Shown in pieces: positions 1 through 8,663 of a stretch of DNA of 53,156 bases. Position numbers and translations under genes: made by a program. Source of the DNA: CAJXZP01 sp049606935 (GTDB lineage Bacteria > Bacteroidota > Bacteroidia > Flavobacteriales_G > Salibacteraceae); assembly GCA_049606935.1 (NCBI GenBank), contig JBMYWA010000006.1, positions 1-53,156 of the forward strand. Reading direction: 5' to 3'. Below the pieces are notes generated by a model. It made no database searches, was not told the origin of the DNA, and saw nothing but the letters and a program-made list of their open reading frames with translations. The number at the start of each line of letters is the position of its first letter. Positions within the stretch are counted from its first letter, which is position 1.

Positions 1-560
1 TCGTAACTCACTTGGTAGTTTATCTGTACAAAATCGTTTGGAAAAGCGGTAGCTTTTGCTTGCTCTAATTTAATGGTATACTTTGATTCACCGAATAAGG
101 GAATGCCTTCACCAAGAATAGTTGGAACTCGAGTTAAAGTCATTTCATTAATGAGTTTTAAATCTAAAAAAGTTCTAATGGTGGTTCCGCCATCAATGTA
201 CGCATGCTTGTATCCTTGGCTTTCTAATTCGGATATCAATTCTAAAATGCCACCCGAGTACATCTCTACTTTACCTTTTAAACTAGCCGGTGGCTCCTTT
301 ACACTATTGCTCAAAACCTTGATTTTAATATCACCATAAAACCATTGTTCAGGGGTTAGATTCATACTGGCAATAATATCCATAGTCTTACGCCCCATCA
401 CCATACAGTCTATAGAAGCCATAAAAGCATTCATGCCCATATCGGCATTTTCGCCCATTTCAGCTTCCGGGTTTCCGGCTATATGTAACCAATCTACACT
501 TCCATCCTTTTTTGCAATAAATCCATCCACGCTAGTGGCTATATATACCGAACATTTCAT
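1..560 (-). CDS. RibD C-terminal/dihydrofolate reductase-like protein (3' end outside window)
   Basis: The reading frame opens at ATG 560 and runs off the left edge without a stop, so about 186 residues are seen. It begins MKCSVYIATSVDGFIA and has the fold's signature parts: the SVDGFIA strand, an NADPH-binding MGRKT motif near residue 70, and a late GGTTIRTFL segment followed by LGEGIPLFGE. These belong to the bacterial bifunctional deaminase-reductase C-terminal family (DHFR superfamily), which reduces pteridine- or flavin-like substrates with NADPH. An in-frame ATG at 566 would add two residues. The natural substrate cannot be told, and many such Bacteroidota paralogs are annotated only as dihydrofolate reductase family. 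The next plus-strand gene starts 400 bases away, so it is not part of an operon seen here. Confidence 0.85.
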   Translation of the reverse strand, partial: MKCSVYIATSVDGFIAKKDGSVDWLHIAGNPEAEMGENADMGMNAFMASIDCMVMGRKTMDIIASMNLTPEQWFYGDIKIKVLSNSVKEPPASLKGKVEMYSGGILELISELESQGYKHAYIDGGTTIRTFLDLKLINEMTLTRVPTILGEGIPLFGESKYTIKLEQAKATAFPNDFVQINYQVSY

Positions 561-566
561 AGCCAT

Positions 567-983
567 CGAATATAAAGAAACAGAAGGATTTTGGTGTGGT
601 TTCTTTTTAGAAATTTCTTTATTTCAAGGATTAATTTTACAGATATATGTTTTTACCAATAGTTCAAATCCTCAAATATGATCAAACTTAAAATGGACAA
701 TATGCTCCTTTTAATAAACCTAAGGCAAATAGAAAGCATCACAGGAAATGCAAGAAATTTAAATGTTTCCTTAAAAAATCTAACATTCTCTATTCCAGTA
801 TCAAGAAGTTTCCCGAAAGAAATGCTCACTCCTAGAAATTAGGTTCGGCCAATTTATCACATTCGCCTTTCTATTCGTCCCAATTATCCCGTTGGTCATA
901 ATATGTTACCAATTAAAATAAATACAAAATTTTCCTTTTCATAGTCTTTTTGTTAGGGTTTAATTTGCTTCAAATTTAGAAAC
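567..983. other. Intergenic region between divergent genes
   Basis: About 415 bases separate the DHFR-like gene from the TonB receptor. Apart from the LytTR-like fragment at 678-842 I see no gene, hairpin terminator or clear TAnnTTTG box. The last 80 bases are AT-rich and must contain the receptor promoter. Confidence 0.5.
678..842 (+). pseudogene. Probable remnant of a LytTR DNA-binding domain (54 codons)
   Basis: An ATG-to-TAG frame encodes 54 residues in the gap before the TonB receptor. Its middle, LLINLRQIESI then VSLKN then FSIPVSRSF, follows the end of a LytTR domain. The complete LytTR regulator at 37233-37949 reads FIINPNFITKI, VFLN and IPVSKKY at the same places. The receiver domain and the first half of LytTR are absent, and the frame is closed upstream by a stop at 660-662. 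I read it as the decayed tail of a lost response regulator. A free-standing small protein is the alternative. The match is short, so confidence is low. Confidence 0.35.
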
Positions 984-3389
984 ATGAAAAAATTTTTACT
1001 CGTTACATGGTTGCTTTTACCTTTTTTAGTTTTTGCTCAACCAGAAGAAAATGTTACCCAAACAATAAGTGGTAATGTGATAGATAATGTTTCACAATTT
1101 GGGTTACCAGGCGCTACAGTAATTGTGCTGGGATCTAATCCAATAATAGGAGCTACCACAGATATTGATGGTAATTTTGAATTAAACGATGTGCCCATAG
1201 GCCGGGTAAACTTAGAGTTTTCGTTTATTGGGTTTGAAAAGCTTATCAAATACAATATTCCTGTGGTTGCCGGTAAAGAATTATTTATTACCGCAGAACT
1301 AAAAGAAATTGCTTTTGAAATGGAGGAATTTGTGGTAACCAATAAACATAATAAAGAAGAGGCCATAAATAGCATGGCTACCGCAAGCGCCCGTACTTTT
1401 TCAATAGAAGAAACCGAGCGTTTTGCAGGTAGTTTAGGCGACCCTTCAAGAATGGCTTCAAATTTTGCGGGGGTATCTATGGTAAACGATTCTAGAAATG
1501 ATATAATTATTAGAGGTAACTCCCCTATTGGGTTACTATGGCGATTAGATGGGTTTGAAATTCCTAATCCTAATCATTTTGGAGCAATGGGAACTACTGG
1601 AGGACCTGTGAGTATGTTGAACAACAATTTACTTACCAATTCTGATTTTTTTACAGGCGCTTTTCCTGCCGAATATGGCAATGCAATGTCGGGGGTGTTT
1701 GATTTAAAAATGCGCTCTGGAAACACTAATAAACATGAGTTTTTAGGACAAATTGGTTTTAACGGATTTGAACTTGGAGCTGAAGGTCCGATTAGCAAAA
1801 AAAGTAATTCATCTTACATGGTTAATTACCGCTACTCTACCTTAGGTTTGATGAATAAAATGGGGTTTAATTTTGGTACTGGAACCTCTATTCCTCAATA
1901 TCAAGATTTTACTGCAAAAATTGATTTACCCACAAAAAAACTTGGTAAATTTAGTTTACTTACCATGCTTGGTGATAGTTATATTGAACTACACGATAGT
2001 GAAACGGCAACAGAAAACTCAGGTGAAGATAGTGGTTTCGATTTAGCGGGTGCAGATGTGGATTTTGGATCAAAAATGCGGTTTATTGGGTTGAGCAATA
2101 TTTACTATTTTTCTCAAAACACCCGATTGCAAACCAACGTTTCTGTAACTAACACCAAAAACACGACCTACATAGATTCTCTTCTTTTTGATACGAACGG
2201 AAATATTATTCCAAATTCAAACTATAAATATTACGAGCAGTTTTCGGAAGAGACAAAATTTGCTTTTGCCACTAGTTTGCGGCATAAAATAAATGCTAGA
2301 AATAATTTTGTATTAGGTGGAAATTTCGACTTTTACGACATTAACTACCATGACTCTATATTACAAAACAATAATGATTCTAGCTGGTTTATAAGTAATT
2401 ATGGCGCTGAAGGAATAATAAATGTACCTCGTATTTTCTTTCAATGGCAGTACTTAGCATCTCCTAAACTGGTTATTAATCCGGGTATATACTTTCAATA
2501 CGACTTTAAGGGGAAAGAATTATCTATAGAGCCTAGATTAGGAATAAAATATAAACTGAATAACACGCAATCGTTTAGCTTGGCTTATGGTAAACATTCG
2601 CAAACCCAGCCCCGTTTTTACTATTTCTTACAAGATCAACAACCAGATGGGTCGTTTCAACAAACCAATAAAGATATGGAGCTTTCAAAATCTCAACAAA
2701 TTGTTTTGGGTTATGATTTAAAAATCAAAAATTCTGCTCGACTAAAAGTAGAGAGTTATTACCAATATTTATTCAACATTCCGGTTACCGGAAATCTACC
2801 GGAGTTTTCAATGATTAATACTGGCGACAGTTTTACCGGGGTTTACCCTTCTGACTTAGAAAACTCGGGTACCGGAGAAAATTATGGTATTGAGTTTTCG
2901 TTAGAAAAGTTTTTAAAAAACAACTACTATTTTTTAGCTACCCTCTCTTTATTTGAATCTAAGTACGCAGATTACGACAATTTAACCCGTAACACCGCAT
3001 TTAACGGAAACTTTGCCTCTACCGTTTTAGGAGGTTATGAATATGAGTTTAGTAAACAGTATTCTATAACAGCAGATGCGCGTGTGGTTTATGCTGGTGG
3101 TAAAAGATACGTTCCCATTAACCTTGAAGAGTCTAAACAGGAAAACAAAACAGTTTATGATTGGGAAAATGCCTATGAAAATAAATATGATAATTACTTT
3201 AGAACCGACCTTAGAATTGGTTTCAAAATGAATGGCAAAAAATACTCACAAGAATGGGCTATAGATTTGCAAAATCTCACAAATTCTCAGAACATCTATT
3301 CTCAATCTTACAACCCAAGAACACAAGGGCTAAGCACTAAATACCAAACGGGTTTTTATCCTATGTTTTTATACCGGATACGTTTTTAA
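984..3389 (+). CDS. TonB-dependent receptor with carboxypeptidase-regulatory-like domain
   Basis: This 801-residue outer membrane protein has a signal peptide ending near FVFAQ, then a CarboxypepD_reg-like beta-sandwich (residues about 28-110, with GATV and TDIDGNFEL), then a plug domain and a C-terminal 22-strand-type barrel ending in an aromatic-rich strand (FLYRIRF). It should import an energised substrate across the outer membrane. It has no SusD partner and none of the SusC hallmark length (about 1000 residues), so it is not a typical glycan importer. The plug includes IIIRGNSPIGLLWRLDG. The gene is monocistronic; the next gene is convergent, 19 bases away. The substrate is unknown. Confidence 0.9.
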   Translation: MKKFLLVTWLLLPFLVFAQPEENVTQTISGNVIDNVSQFGLPGATVIVLGSNPIIGATTDIDGNFELNDVPIGRVNLEFSFIGFEKLIKYNIPVVAGKELFITAELKEIAFEMEEFVVTNKHNKEEAINSMATASARTFSIEETERFAGSLGDPSRMASNFAGVSMVNDSRNDIIIRGNSPIGLLWRLDGFEIPNPNHFGAMGTTGGPVSMLNNNLLTNSDFFTGAFPAEYGNAMSGVFDLKMRSGNTNKHEFLGQIGFNGFELGAEGPISKKSNSSYMVNYRYSTLGLMNKMGFNFGTGTSIPQYQDFTAKIDLPTKKLGKFSLLTMLGDSYIELHDSETATENSGEDSGFDLAGADVDFGSKMRFIGLSNIYYFSQNTRLQTNVSVTNTKNTTYIDSLLFDTNGNIIPNSNYKYYEQFSEETKFAFATSLRHKINARNNFVLGGNFDFYDINYHDSILQNNNDSSWFISNYGAEGIINVPRIFFQWQYLASPKLVINPGIYFQYDFKGKELSIEPRLGIKYKLNNTQSFSLAYGKHSQTQPRFYYFLQDQQPDGSFQQTNKDMELSKSQQIVLGYDLKIKNSARLKVESYYQYLFNIPVTGNLPEFSMINTGDSFTGVYPSDLENSGTGENYGIEFSLEKFLKNNYYFLATLSLFESKYADYDNLTRNTAFNGNFASTVLGGYEYEFSKQYSITADARVVYAGGKRYVPINLEESKQENKTVYDWENAYENKYDNYFRTDLRIGFKMNGKKYSQEWAIDLQNLTNSQNIYSQSYNPRTQGLSTKYQTGFYPMFLYRIRF

Positions 3390-3408
3390 TAAACTTTTAA
3401 TTTGGCAT

Positions 3409-4818
3409 TTATTCTTTAATAAATACACGCCCATAGTTAGAGGTTAATTCTTGCTTTTGAGAGTTGTACGACAATACATATTCGTAGGTTAGACCTAACA
3501 CCAACCAAGTTCCGTTTTCTAAGAATGCTATTTCATTAATTGCTTGATTGCCTTCAAAAAAAGGAGTGGAATCTTTCAAAAATATTCGCGCTTCTATTCC
3601 CTCTTTGGTTTTGTAATTACCCGCAATTTTATGGAATGCTTTTTTGTTAAACTTAGCCACCTTTTGATGGCTACTTGTAATGTGGTTTTTATTAATGGTT
3701 GTTTCTACTCCCAATTGAGGTAAAACAATATTGGTTAAACTCCACGGATCCACCATATCGTTGCCATTGTAACCTAAGTTAGATAACATTACTACTGTTA
3801 AGTTTTTCGTTGGAATCTTTATCATTCGTGTACCGGTAACTCCATTATGACTAATAATTTTCAGCCCATTTACTTGATTTATTTCCCATCCTGCCCCATA
3901 CTCAATAGTAGCGCCCTGGGTAAGTTGACCTTTAGAAAACAAGAAAGACTTACTCTGGTCATTTAAAAAATTATTGGTATCCAGTATTCTACTCCATTTT
4001 AATAAATCTTCAGCATTTGAAAATACCCCGAAATATGATGGGATTTCAAAATCCCAAGTTCTCATAATGTTAATCAGCTCACCATTTTTTAAAGAATATC
4101 CGCGCGCCTGATTTGCAACCACTTTTTCTTGATTTAACAAATAAGTATTATTTAAACCATTGGCTACAAATATTTCATTGGTCATATAGTTATGGTAACT
4201 TCCGGTAATATTGTCAATTACAATTCCTAAAAGCAAATAACCAACATCACTGTAGTTGTAGTTGGTACCGGGTTTAAAATCTAGGGAATCTGTAAGAATA
4301 GACTTTATGGAAATTTCTTTACTCACCAAATTTGTTTGCATCATCTCATCCATTAACCTCGCTTCCATTTGTGCGTACCCCGTAAACGACAACTGCTCAA
4401 AATTATCATGTGGGAACATTCCGGGCAGACCAGATGTATGCCACAACAAATGCTTTATTTTTATTCCATTCCAATGATTTGGTGCATTTGGGAAATGATG
4501 AACTAACTCATCCTCTACCGTTAATTTACCTTCTTCTTGAAGTTTTAAAATAGCCGCAGCCGTAAATTGTTTACTTAGGGAAGCTAGTTCAAAGTTGGTC
4601 AAGTTTTCGACAGGGGCACTATTTTGTACATCGGCCAAGCCATAAGCCGAAATTGAAATGGGCGAATCACCTTTTTGAATTCCCAACACCAAACCAGGTA
4701 TCTGATTGGAATTCATGTAATTTATTATTAGGCTATCCTCAATTATTTGAGCGTTTGCTACAAACGAGGACAAAAAAAGGGTAAAAACCAATGTAACTTG
4801 CTTAGTCATTAATGCCAT
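3409..4818 (-). CDS. Serine hydrolase of the beta-lactamase/PBP4* (class C) family
   Basis: This secreted 469-residue protein has a signal peptide (LFLSSFVANAQ) and the class C beta-lactamase/esterase active-site set: SLSK at residues 80-83 (nucleophile and lysine), a YSD motif in NYNYSDVGYLLLG, and HNGVTGT in place of KTG. About 90 residues follow the catalytic domain, as in many Bacteroidota beta-lactamase family proteins. Known members are D-aminopeptidases, esterases and peptidoglycan-acting enzymes, so a true beta-lactamase role should not be assumed. A second in-frame ATG at 4809 gives a tighter signal peptide and may be the real start. It is convergent with the TonB receptor. Confidence 0.85.
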   Translation of the reverse strand: MALMTKQVTLVFTLFLSSFVANAQIIEDSLIINYMNSNQIPGLVLGIQKGDSPISISAYGLADVQNSAPVENLTNFELASLSKQFTAAAILKLQEEGKLTVEDELVHHFPNAPNHWNGIKIKHLLWHTSGLPGMFPHDNFEQLSFTGYAQMEARLMDEMMQTNLVSKEISIKSILTDSLDFKPGTNYNYSDVGYLLLGIVIDNITGSYHNYMTNEIFVANGLNNTYLLNQEKVVANQARGYSLKNGELINIMRTWDFEIPSYFGVFSNAEDLLKWSRILDTNNFLNDQSKSFLFSKGQLTQGATIEYGAGWEINQVNGLKIISHNGVTGTRMIKIPTKNLTVVMLSNLGYNGNDMVDPWSLTNIVLPQLGVETTINKNHITSSHQKVAKFNKKAFHKIAGNYKTKEGIEARIFLKDSTPFFEGNQAINEIAFLENGTWLVLGLTYEYVLSYNSQKQELTSNYGRVFIKE

Positions 4819-4877
4819 TTTTTTGTACCCAATATTTAAAACATTTTTAGCAATAGATCACCGTAAAACAACCATTA

Positions 4878-5315
4878 TTATTTAGGGGAATTTAACTCAT
4901 CTACGTGCAGCATATAGGTAGAAATGGCATTTATTTCTTCATCGGTAACTTTCTTTAAAAAACCATCAATATTAGCTTGCATAATAGCTACTTGGCTACT
5001 ATCCGTTTCTACTATAGGTTTAGAATTTCCTTTCAAGAAATCTTCAATGCTTGCGTTATTTTCTTTATAAACCCTTACAATGTCAACCACAGATGGCCCT
5101 ACTTTCTTTTTATCTACCAAATGACAAGTGATACAGGTTTTCTCTGAAAACAATCGGTTACCAAAAAATATTTTGGAATCTAAGCTTAATTCGGGGCGCT
5201 TGGCACTATTGTTTTCCTGAGCAACAGGAGCTTCGTTTTCAGTTGATTCTACAGAGGCACATCCTATTAAAAAAATAATGGATAAAAGTGGAATAAATGT
5301 TTTCATGCTAGTCAT
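4878..5315 (-). CDS. Monoheme c-type cytochrome lipoprotein
   Basis: This 145-residue protein starts with a lipoprotein signal (IIFLIGC, acylated Cys about residue 19), then an acidic linker, then a single class I cytochrome c domain with heme motif CITCH. The KKVGPS loop after the heme and the C-terminal helix INAISTYML are usual for this fold, and a Met near the end could be the distal ligand. It probably shuttles electrons in the periplasm while tethered to a membrane. Starts at 5315 (MTSMKTF) and 5306 (MKTF) are both possible. It lies 100 bases downstream of the NADH dehydrogenase gene on the same strand, but a functional link is only suggested. Confidence 0.85.
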   Translation of the reverse strand: MTSMKTFIPLLSIIFLIGCASVESTENEAPVAQENNSAKRPELSLDSKIFFGNRLFSEKTCITCHLVDKKKVGPSVVDIVRVYKENNASIEDFLKGNSKPIVETDSSQVAIMQANIDGFLKKVTDEEINAISTYMLHVDELNSPK

Positions 5316-5415
5316 TAATAATTAAGTTGGAAAAGTAACAATTTGGTGTTATTTAAAGAATAAATGATTGGAACCATTTATTCTTTTAAAAATATAGAAA
5401 GCTAAAATTACCCCT

Positions 5416-6687
5416 TTAACTTTTAGGTTTTCCCACTTTACGCATAATAATTCGAGTGCCTTTATCGTAAAAAACATAACTCCAAACCCAATTAATAAAA
5501 ACAACCAGTCTGCTTCTAAAATCAACTAATAACATTAAGTGAACAAACATCCAAGTGAGCCATCCAATAAAACCACCAAATTTTATAAAACTTAAGTCTA
5601 CCACGGCTTTATTCCTACCTATGGTAGCCATGGTACCTTTATCATTGTAAACAAATGGCTCCATTTCCTTTCCTTTTGCCACTCTGTTAAAGTTTTTAGC
5701 TAAAAAAGCCCCTTGTTGTTCGGCTACCGAAGCTAACATTGCATGCCCGTTTGGTGTGGATTCCGATTGAATTTGTGCGATATCTCCAATGGCAAATATA
5801 TTAATGGTACCTTTTACTAAATTGGTTTCATCAGTAATTAGCCTGCTTGCTCTTGACTTTTCTACATTTAAACCTTTAGGTGATTGACCACTAATACCCG
5901 CAGCCCAAATGAGGGTGTTGGTTTCAAAATTTTGCTTATTTGATGTAACTGTTTTACCATCGAAATCTTTTACTAAAGTGTTTAACCAAATATTAATACC
6001 TCTGTTTTTAAGGTATTGTTCTGATTTTTGGGAAGCATGCTCACTCATATTACCCAACACCTTAGGACCTGCTTCTAAAACATGAATTTGCATTCTACGA
6101 ATATCCAGGTCTGGGTAATCTGCTGGCAGTACCTGCGATTTGAGTTCTGCTAAAGCACCGGCCACTTCTACTCCAGTAGCTCCTGCTCCTACAATTACAA
6201 AATTCATTAATCTTTCGCGCTCTTTTAGGTCTGAAGTATTCAATGCCTCTTCAAAGTTTTGAATAATTAATGACCTTAAATCTAATGCCTCAGAAAGGCT
6301 TTTCATAGGCATGGCATACTTCTCAATGTTTGCCATACCAAAGTAATTAGACGTGGCCCCAGTAGCTATTACCAATTTGTCAAACTTTAAACCTCCAATA
6401 GTGGTTTCAATGGTGTTTTTCTCAGAATCAATTTTAATGGTTTCGGCCATTCGGAAATAAAAATTCTTTTTTCCTTTAAATATTTTTCGAATGGGATATA
6501 CAATAGAATCAGGTTCTAAACCGCTACTTGCCACTTGGTAAAGTAAGGGCTGAAAAGTATGATAGTTATTCTTATCTAGCAGCACCACTTGGTACTTGGA
6601 TCCGTCTATTTTTTTACAAAATCTTAGGCCTGCAAACCCACTACCAATCACAACAATTCGGGGGAGTTCAATTTCTGGGATGTTCAT
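5416..6687 (-). CDS. ndh: Type II NADH:quinone oxidoreductase (NDH-2)
   Basis: This 423-residue flavoprotein carries an N-terminal FAD-binding GSGFAG (about residues 16-21), a second nucleotide-binding GAGATGVEVAGAL near residue 167 for NADH, and the conserved FAIGDIAQI segment near residue 300. The C-terminal tail has a hydrophobic amphipathic stretch (WLTWMFVHLMLLVDF) that fits membrane attachment. NDH-2 moves electrons from NADH to menaquinone without pumping protons. Length and motif order match the family. The start at 6687 gives MNIPEIELPRIVVIG directly before the first Rossmann strand. Confidence 0.92.
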   Translation of the reverse strand: MNIPEIELPRIVVIGSGFAGLRFCKKIDGSKYQVVLLDKNNYHTFQPLLYQVASSGLEPDSIVYPIRKIFKGKKNFYFRMAETIKIDSEKNTIETTIGGLKFDKLVIATGATSNYFGMANIEKYAMPMKSLSEALDLRSLIIQNFEEALNTSDLKERERLMNFVIVGAGATGVEVAGALAELKSQVLPADYPDLDIRRMQIHVLEAGPKVLGNMSEHASQKSEQYLKNRGINIWLNTLVKDFDGKTVTSNKQNFETNTLIWAAGISGQSPKGLNVEKSRASRLITDETNLVKGTINIFAIGDIAQIQSESTPNGHAMLASVAEQQGAFLAKNFNRVAKGKEMEPFVYNDKGTMATIGRNKAVVDLSFIKFGGFIGWLTWMFVHLMLLVDFRSRLVVFINWVWSYVFYDKGTRIIMRKVGKPKS

Positions 6688-6800
6688 CTTTGGTTTATTT
6701 CAATTCAAAAATTCGCATCAAAATTAGGGTTTCTTTTTGGTTATTTGATGAATAAAATAGTTTTTTTAGATAATTCTAAAACAACTGAAAACCAAAGTCA

Positions 6801-6977
6801 TTATCCTATTGATTCTTTATTATTTAGCGAATTTTGAATCTTAATTTTTTCTTTAAGTTCCTTCAGCTTTTGTGCGCGACTTTCTTTGGATTTACGAAGT
6901 TTATTCTTTTTTTGATCCATTAACTTAGAATGTTTGGACTTATTCTTTGTGTTTTTCTCCCTATTTGATTTTGCCAC
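6801..6977 (-). CDS. Small lysine-rich protein, 58 residues, GTG start
   Basis: On the minus strand an open frame from GTG 6977 to TAA 6801 gives 58 residues, about a third of them lysine, in patterns such as KNKLRKSKESRAQKL and KELKEKIKIQ. No ATG lies upstream in frame; an internal ATG at residue 20 would give a 39-residue form. The composition suggests a nucleic acid- or ribosome-associated peptide with one long basic helix. Similar short lysine-rich proteins are common in Bacteroidota, but I do not recognise a named family. It could be a chance frame, yet the codon use looks coding. Confidence 0.4.
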   Translation of the reverse strand: MAKSNREKNTKNKSKHSKLMDQKKNKLRKSKESRAQKLKELKEKIKIQNSLNNKESIG

Positions 6978-7150
6978 TGATATGGAACTAAAAATTAGAT
7001 TTCAAAAATACATCTAAACACCCAATTTTAATTTCATTCTTTTTCAGAAGAATAGAATATTGTAAACAACTTCTATTCAAATGTATAAATTACTTATATT
7101 TATAAGCCGCAAATTTTACCACCTTCTAACTAAAACTAAAACAGGACATT

Positions 7151-7378
7151 ATGAAATTGCAAAACCTCATCCATAAACTAACAGATGAAAACTCAAAGTT
7201 GGGTGAAGTCACCCGCGAAATTGAGAACGATTCTAATTATCATTCGTATCAAAATGAAGCCAAGCTAAAGGATTATCTTTCTAAAAGAATGATTCAGAAA
7301 GGGATGCTTCAAAGCTTTGTGGAACTATTATCTATACACGAGCTTATCAATTATTCTAACACAGAAAATCAAGCATAA
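7151..7378 (+). CDS. Hypothetical protein, 75 residues, single-gene unit
   Basis: It starts MKLQNLIHKLTDENSKLGEV and is predicted all-helical and soluble, with no signal peptide or Cys. It has a clean ATG, 170 bases of upstream spacing and its own hairpin terminator directly after the stop, so it behaves as a real transcription unit. I do not recognise the family. The helix-rich charged make-up would suit a small regulator or adaptor, but no function is claimed. Confidence 0.65.
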   Translation: MKLQNLIHKLTDENSKLGEVTREIENDSNYHSYQNEAKLKDYLSKRMIQKGMLQSFVELLSIHELINYSNTENQA

Positions 7379-7412
7379 AAAAACCGGCTAATTTCTTAAC
7401 CGGCTTTTTTTA
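7379..7412 (+). terminator. Rho-independent terminator after the 75-residue gene
   Basis: The two CCGG blocks pair with each other across an inner UAA/UUA stem and a UUUC loop, and a run of seven T follows. A-rich sequence on the other side means it could also serve the convergent nap operon, which ends at 7426. Confidence 0.75.
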
Positions 7413-7425
7413 TTATATGCATTTT

Positions 7426-8640
7426 TTAATCTTTTTTGTATTTAATTTTTCCGAGCTCTACTCCAATACCTACTCGCGCCAACACCGTAAATATCATTGC
7501 TCCTAAAGCCCAAATAGCTATTGTAATGGCTATTTCAATAATAGATGGAGTGTATTCAACAATTTTACCCCACTGCCCCGGAATGAAGCCCGGTACAATT
7601 AGTCCAAAACCTTTCTCTACCCAAATTCCAATAAACAACATCACGCATGCAATATTTAAATATTTAGCATGAAGCTTATTTACAGTTAAAATACCAGTAG
7701 CTACAACGTTTAATAAAATCCCTGTCCAAATCCATGGTACTAAGGCATTGTGCCCTTCTAGGCCAAAAAACAAGTACTGCGCACTAATACTATGATGCGT
7801 AGGGAAATAAAACTCTTTAAATAATTCTGAAATCAGCATGATTAAATTCACCTGAGCCGCAACGGTAACAACCATAGAGATTTTATTTATGGTTTTTTGA
7901 GTTATTTCGTATTCCGTCCACTTTCTAATTAAACTTAGAATTAGAATAATTAAAGCCGGACCTGCAGCAAATGCCGAAGCTAAAAAACGAGGTCCTAACA
8001 ATGCGTTATTCCAAAAAGGACGCGCCATTAAACCTTGATATAAGAACGCAGTAACCATGTGAATTCCTACCGCCCAAAATACAGACAGAAATACTCCGGG
8101 TACATAAATAGATTTTTTAGGTTTTTCGCCTTTGTATTTACAATACAAAATATACGCAGGAATAGATAAATTAATAATCAAATATCCTAACAAAACCAAC
8201 ACATCCCAACTTAGCATAGAGTTAGGCCAGTTAAGAGTCCCAATACCTGGAATCATGTGCCATAAATTAGCGGGTCCTCCCATATCAACGGTAACAAAGG
8301 CCATACACATAATCAAAGCAGCTACGGCTAATCCTTCACCAATTAATACCGCATTGGCAAAATCAACATCCTTTAATACATAAGTGGGCAACACTAGCAT
8401 CACTGCTGCTGCCGCTACACCAACCAAGAAAGTAAAGTTAGATATATACAAACCCCAACCCACATTGTCGCTCATTCCGGTTACAATTAATCCTTGATCA
8501 ATTTGAACATAATATGCTCCAGTACCCACCAGCATAATTGCCGTTAAAACGGTCATCCAAACATGATAAGCCGTTGGACCATGTGTGACGAATTTAAAGC
8601 CATCACTCAAAAAAGAAGCGCTAATTTTTAAAAATCCCAT
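7426..8640 (-). CDS. nrfD: NrfD/PsrC-family membrane quinol dehydrogenase subunit
   Basis: This is a 404-residue protein of about ten hydrophobic segments, the NrfD-like fold of polysulfide reductases, NrfABCD and alternative complex III. It should oxidise menaquinol in the membrane and pass electrons to the NrfC-like subunit encoded just upstream. A longer frame opens at 8682 but would overlap that gene; ATG 8640 gives MGFLKISASFL with a 23-base gap, so I prefer it. It is the last gene of the nap operon. In this operon it probably takes the job that NapC or NapGH does elsewhere. The symbol marks family membership only; no nitrite reductase NrfA is nearby. Confidence 0.85.
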   Translation of the reverse strand: MGFLKISASFLSDGFKFVTHGPTAYHVWMTVLTAIMLVGTGAYYVQIDQGLIVTGMSDNVGWGLYISNFTFLVGVAAAAVMLVLPTYVLKDVDFANAVLIGEGLAVAALIMCMAFVTVDMGGPANLWHMIPGIGTLNWPNSMLSWDVLVLLGYLIINLSIPAYILYCKYKGEKPKKSIYVPGVFLSVFWAVGIHMVTAFLYQGLMARPFWNNALLGPRFLASAFAAGPALIILILSLIRKWTEYEITQKTINKISMVVTVAAQVNLIMLISELFKEFYFPTHHSISAQYLFFGLEGHNALVPWIWTGILLNVVATGILTVNKLHAKYLNIACVMLFIGIWVEKGFGLIVPGFIPGQWGKIVEYTPSIIEIAITIAIWALGAMIFTVLARVGIGVELGKIKYKKD

Positions 8641-8663
8641 TTTCAATAATTTTTCGTCAATAA

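Noticed and set aside
433..681. 82-codon plus-strand frame inside the DHFR-like gene
   Set aside because: It is the antisense of the minus-strand gene, which has clear family motifs.
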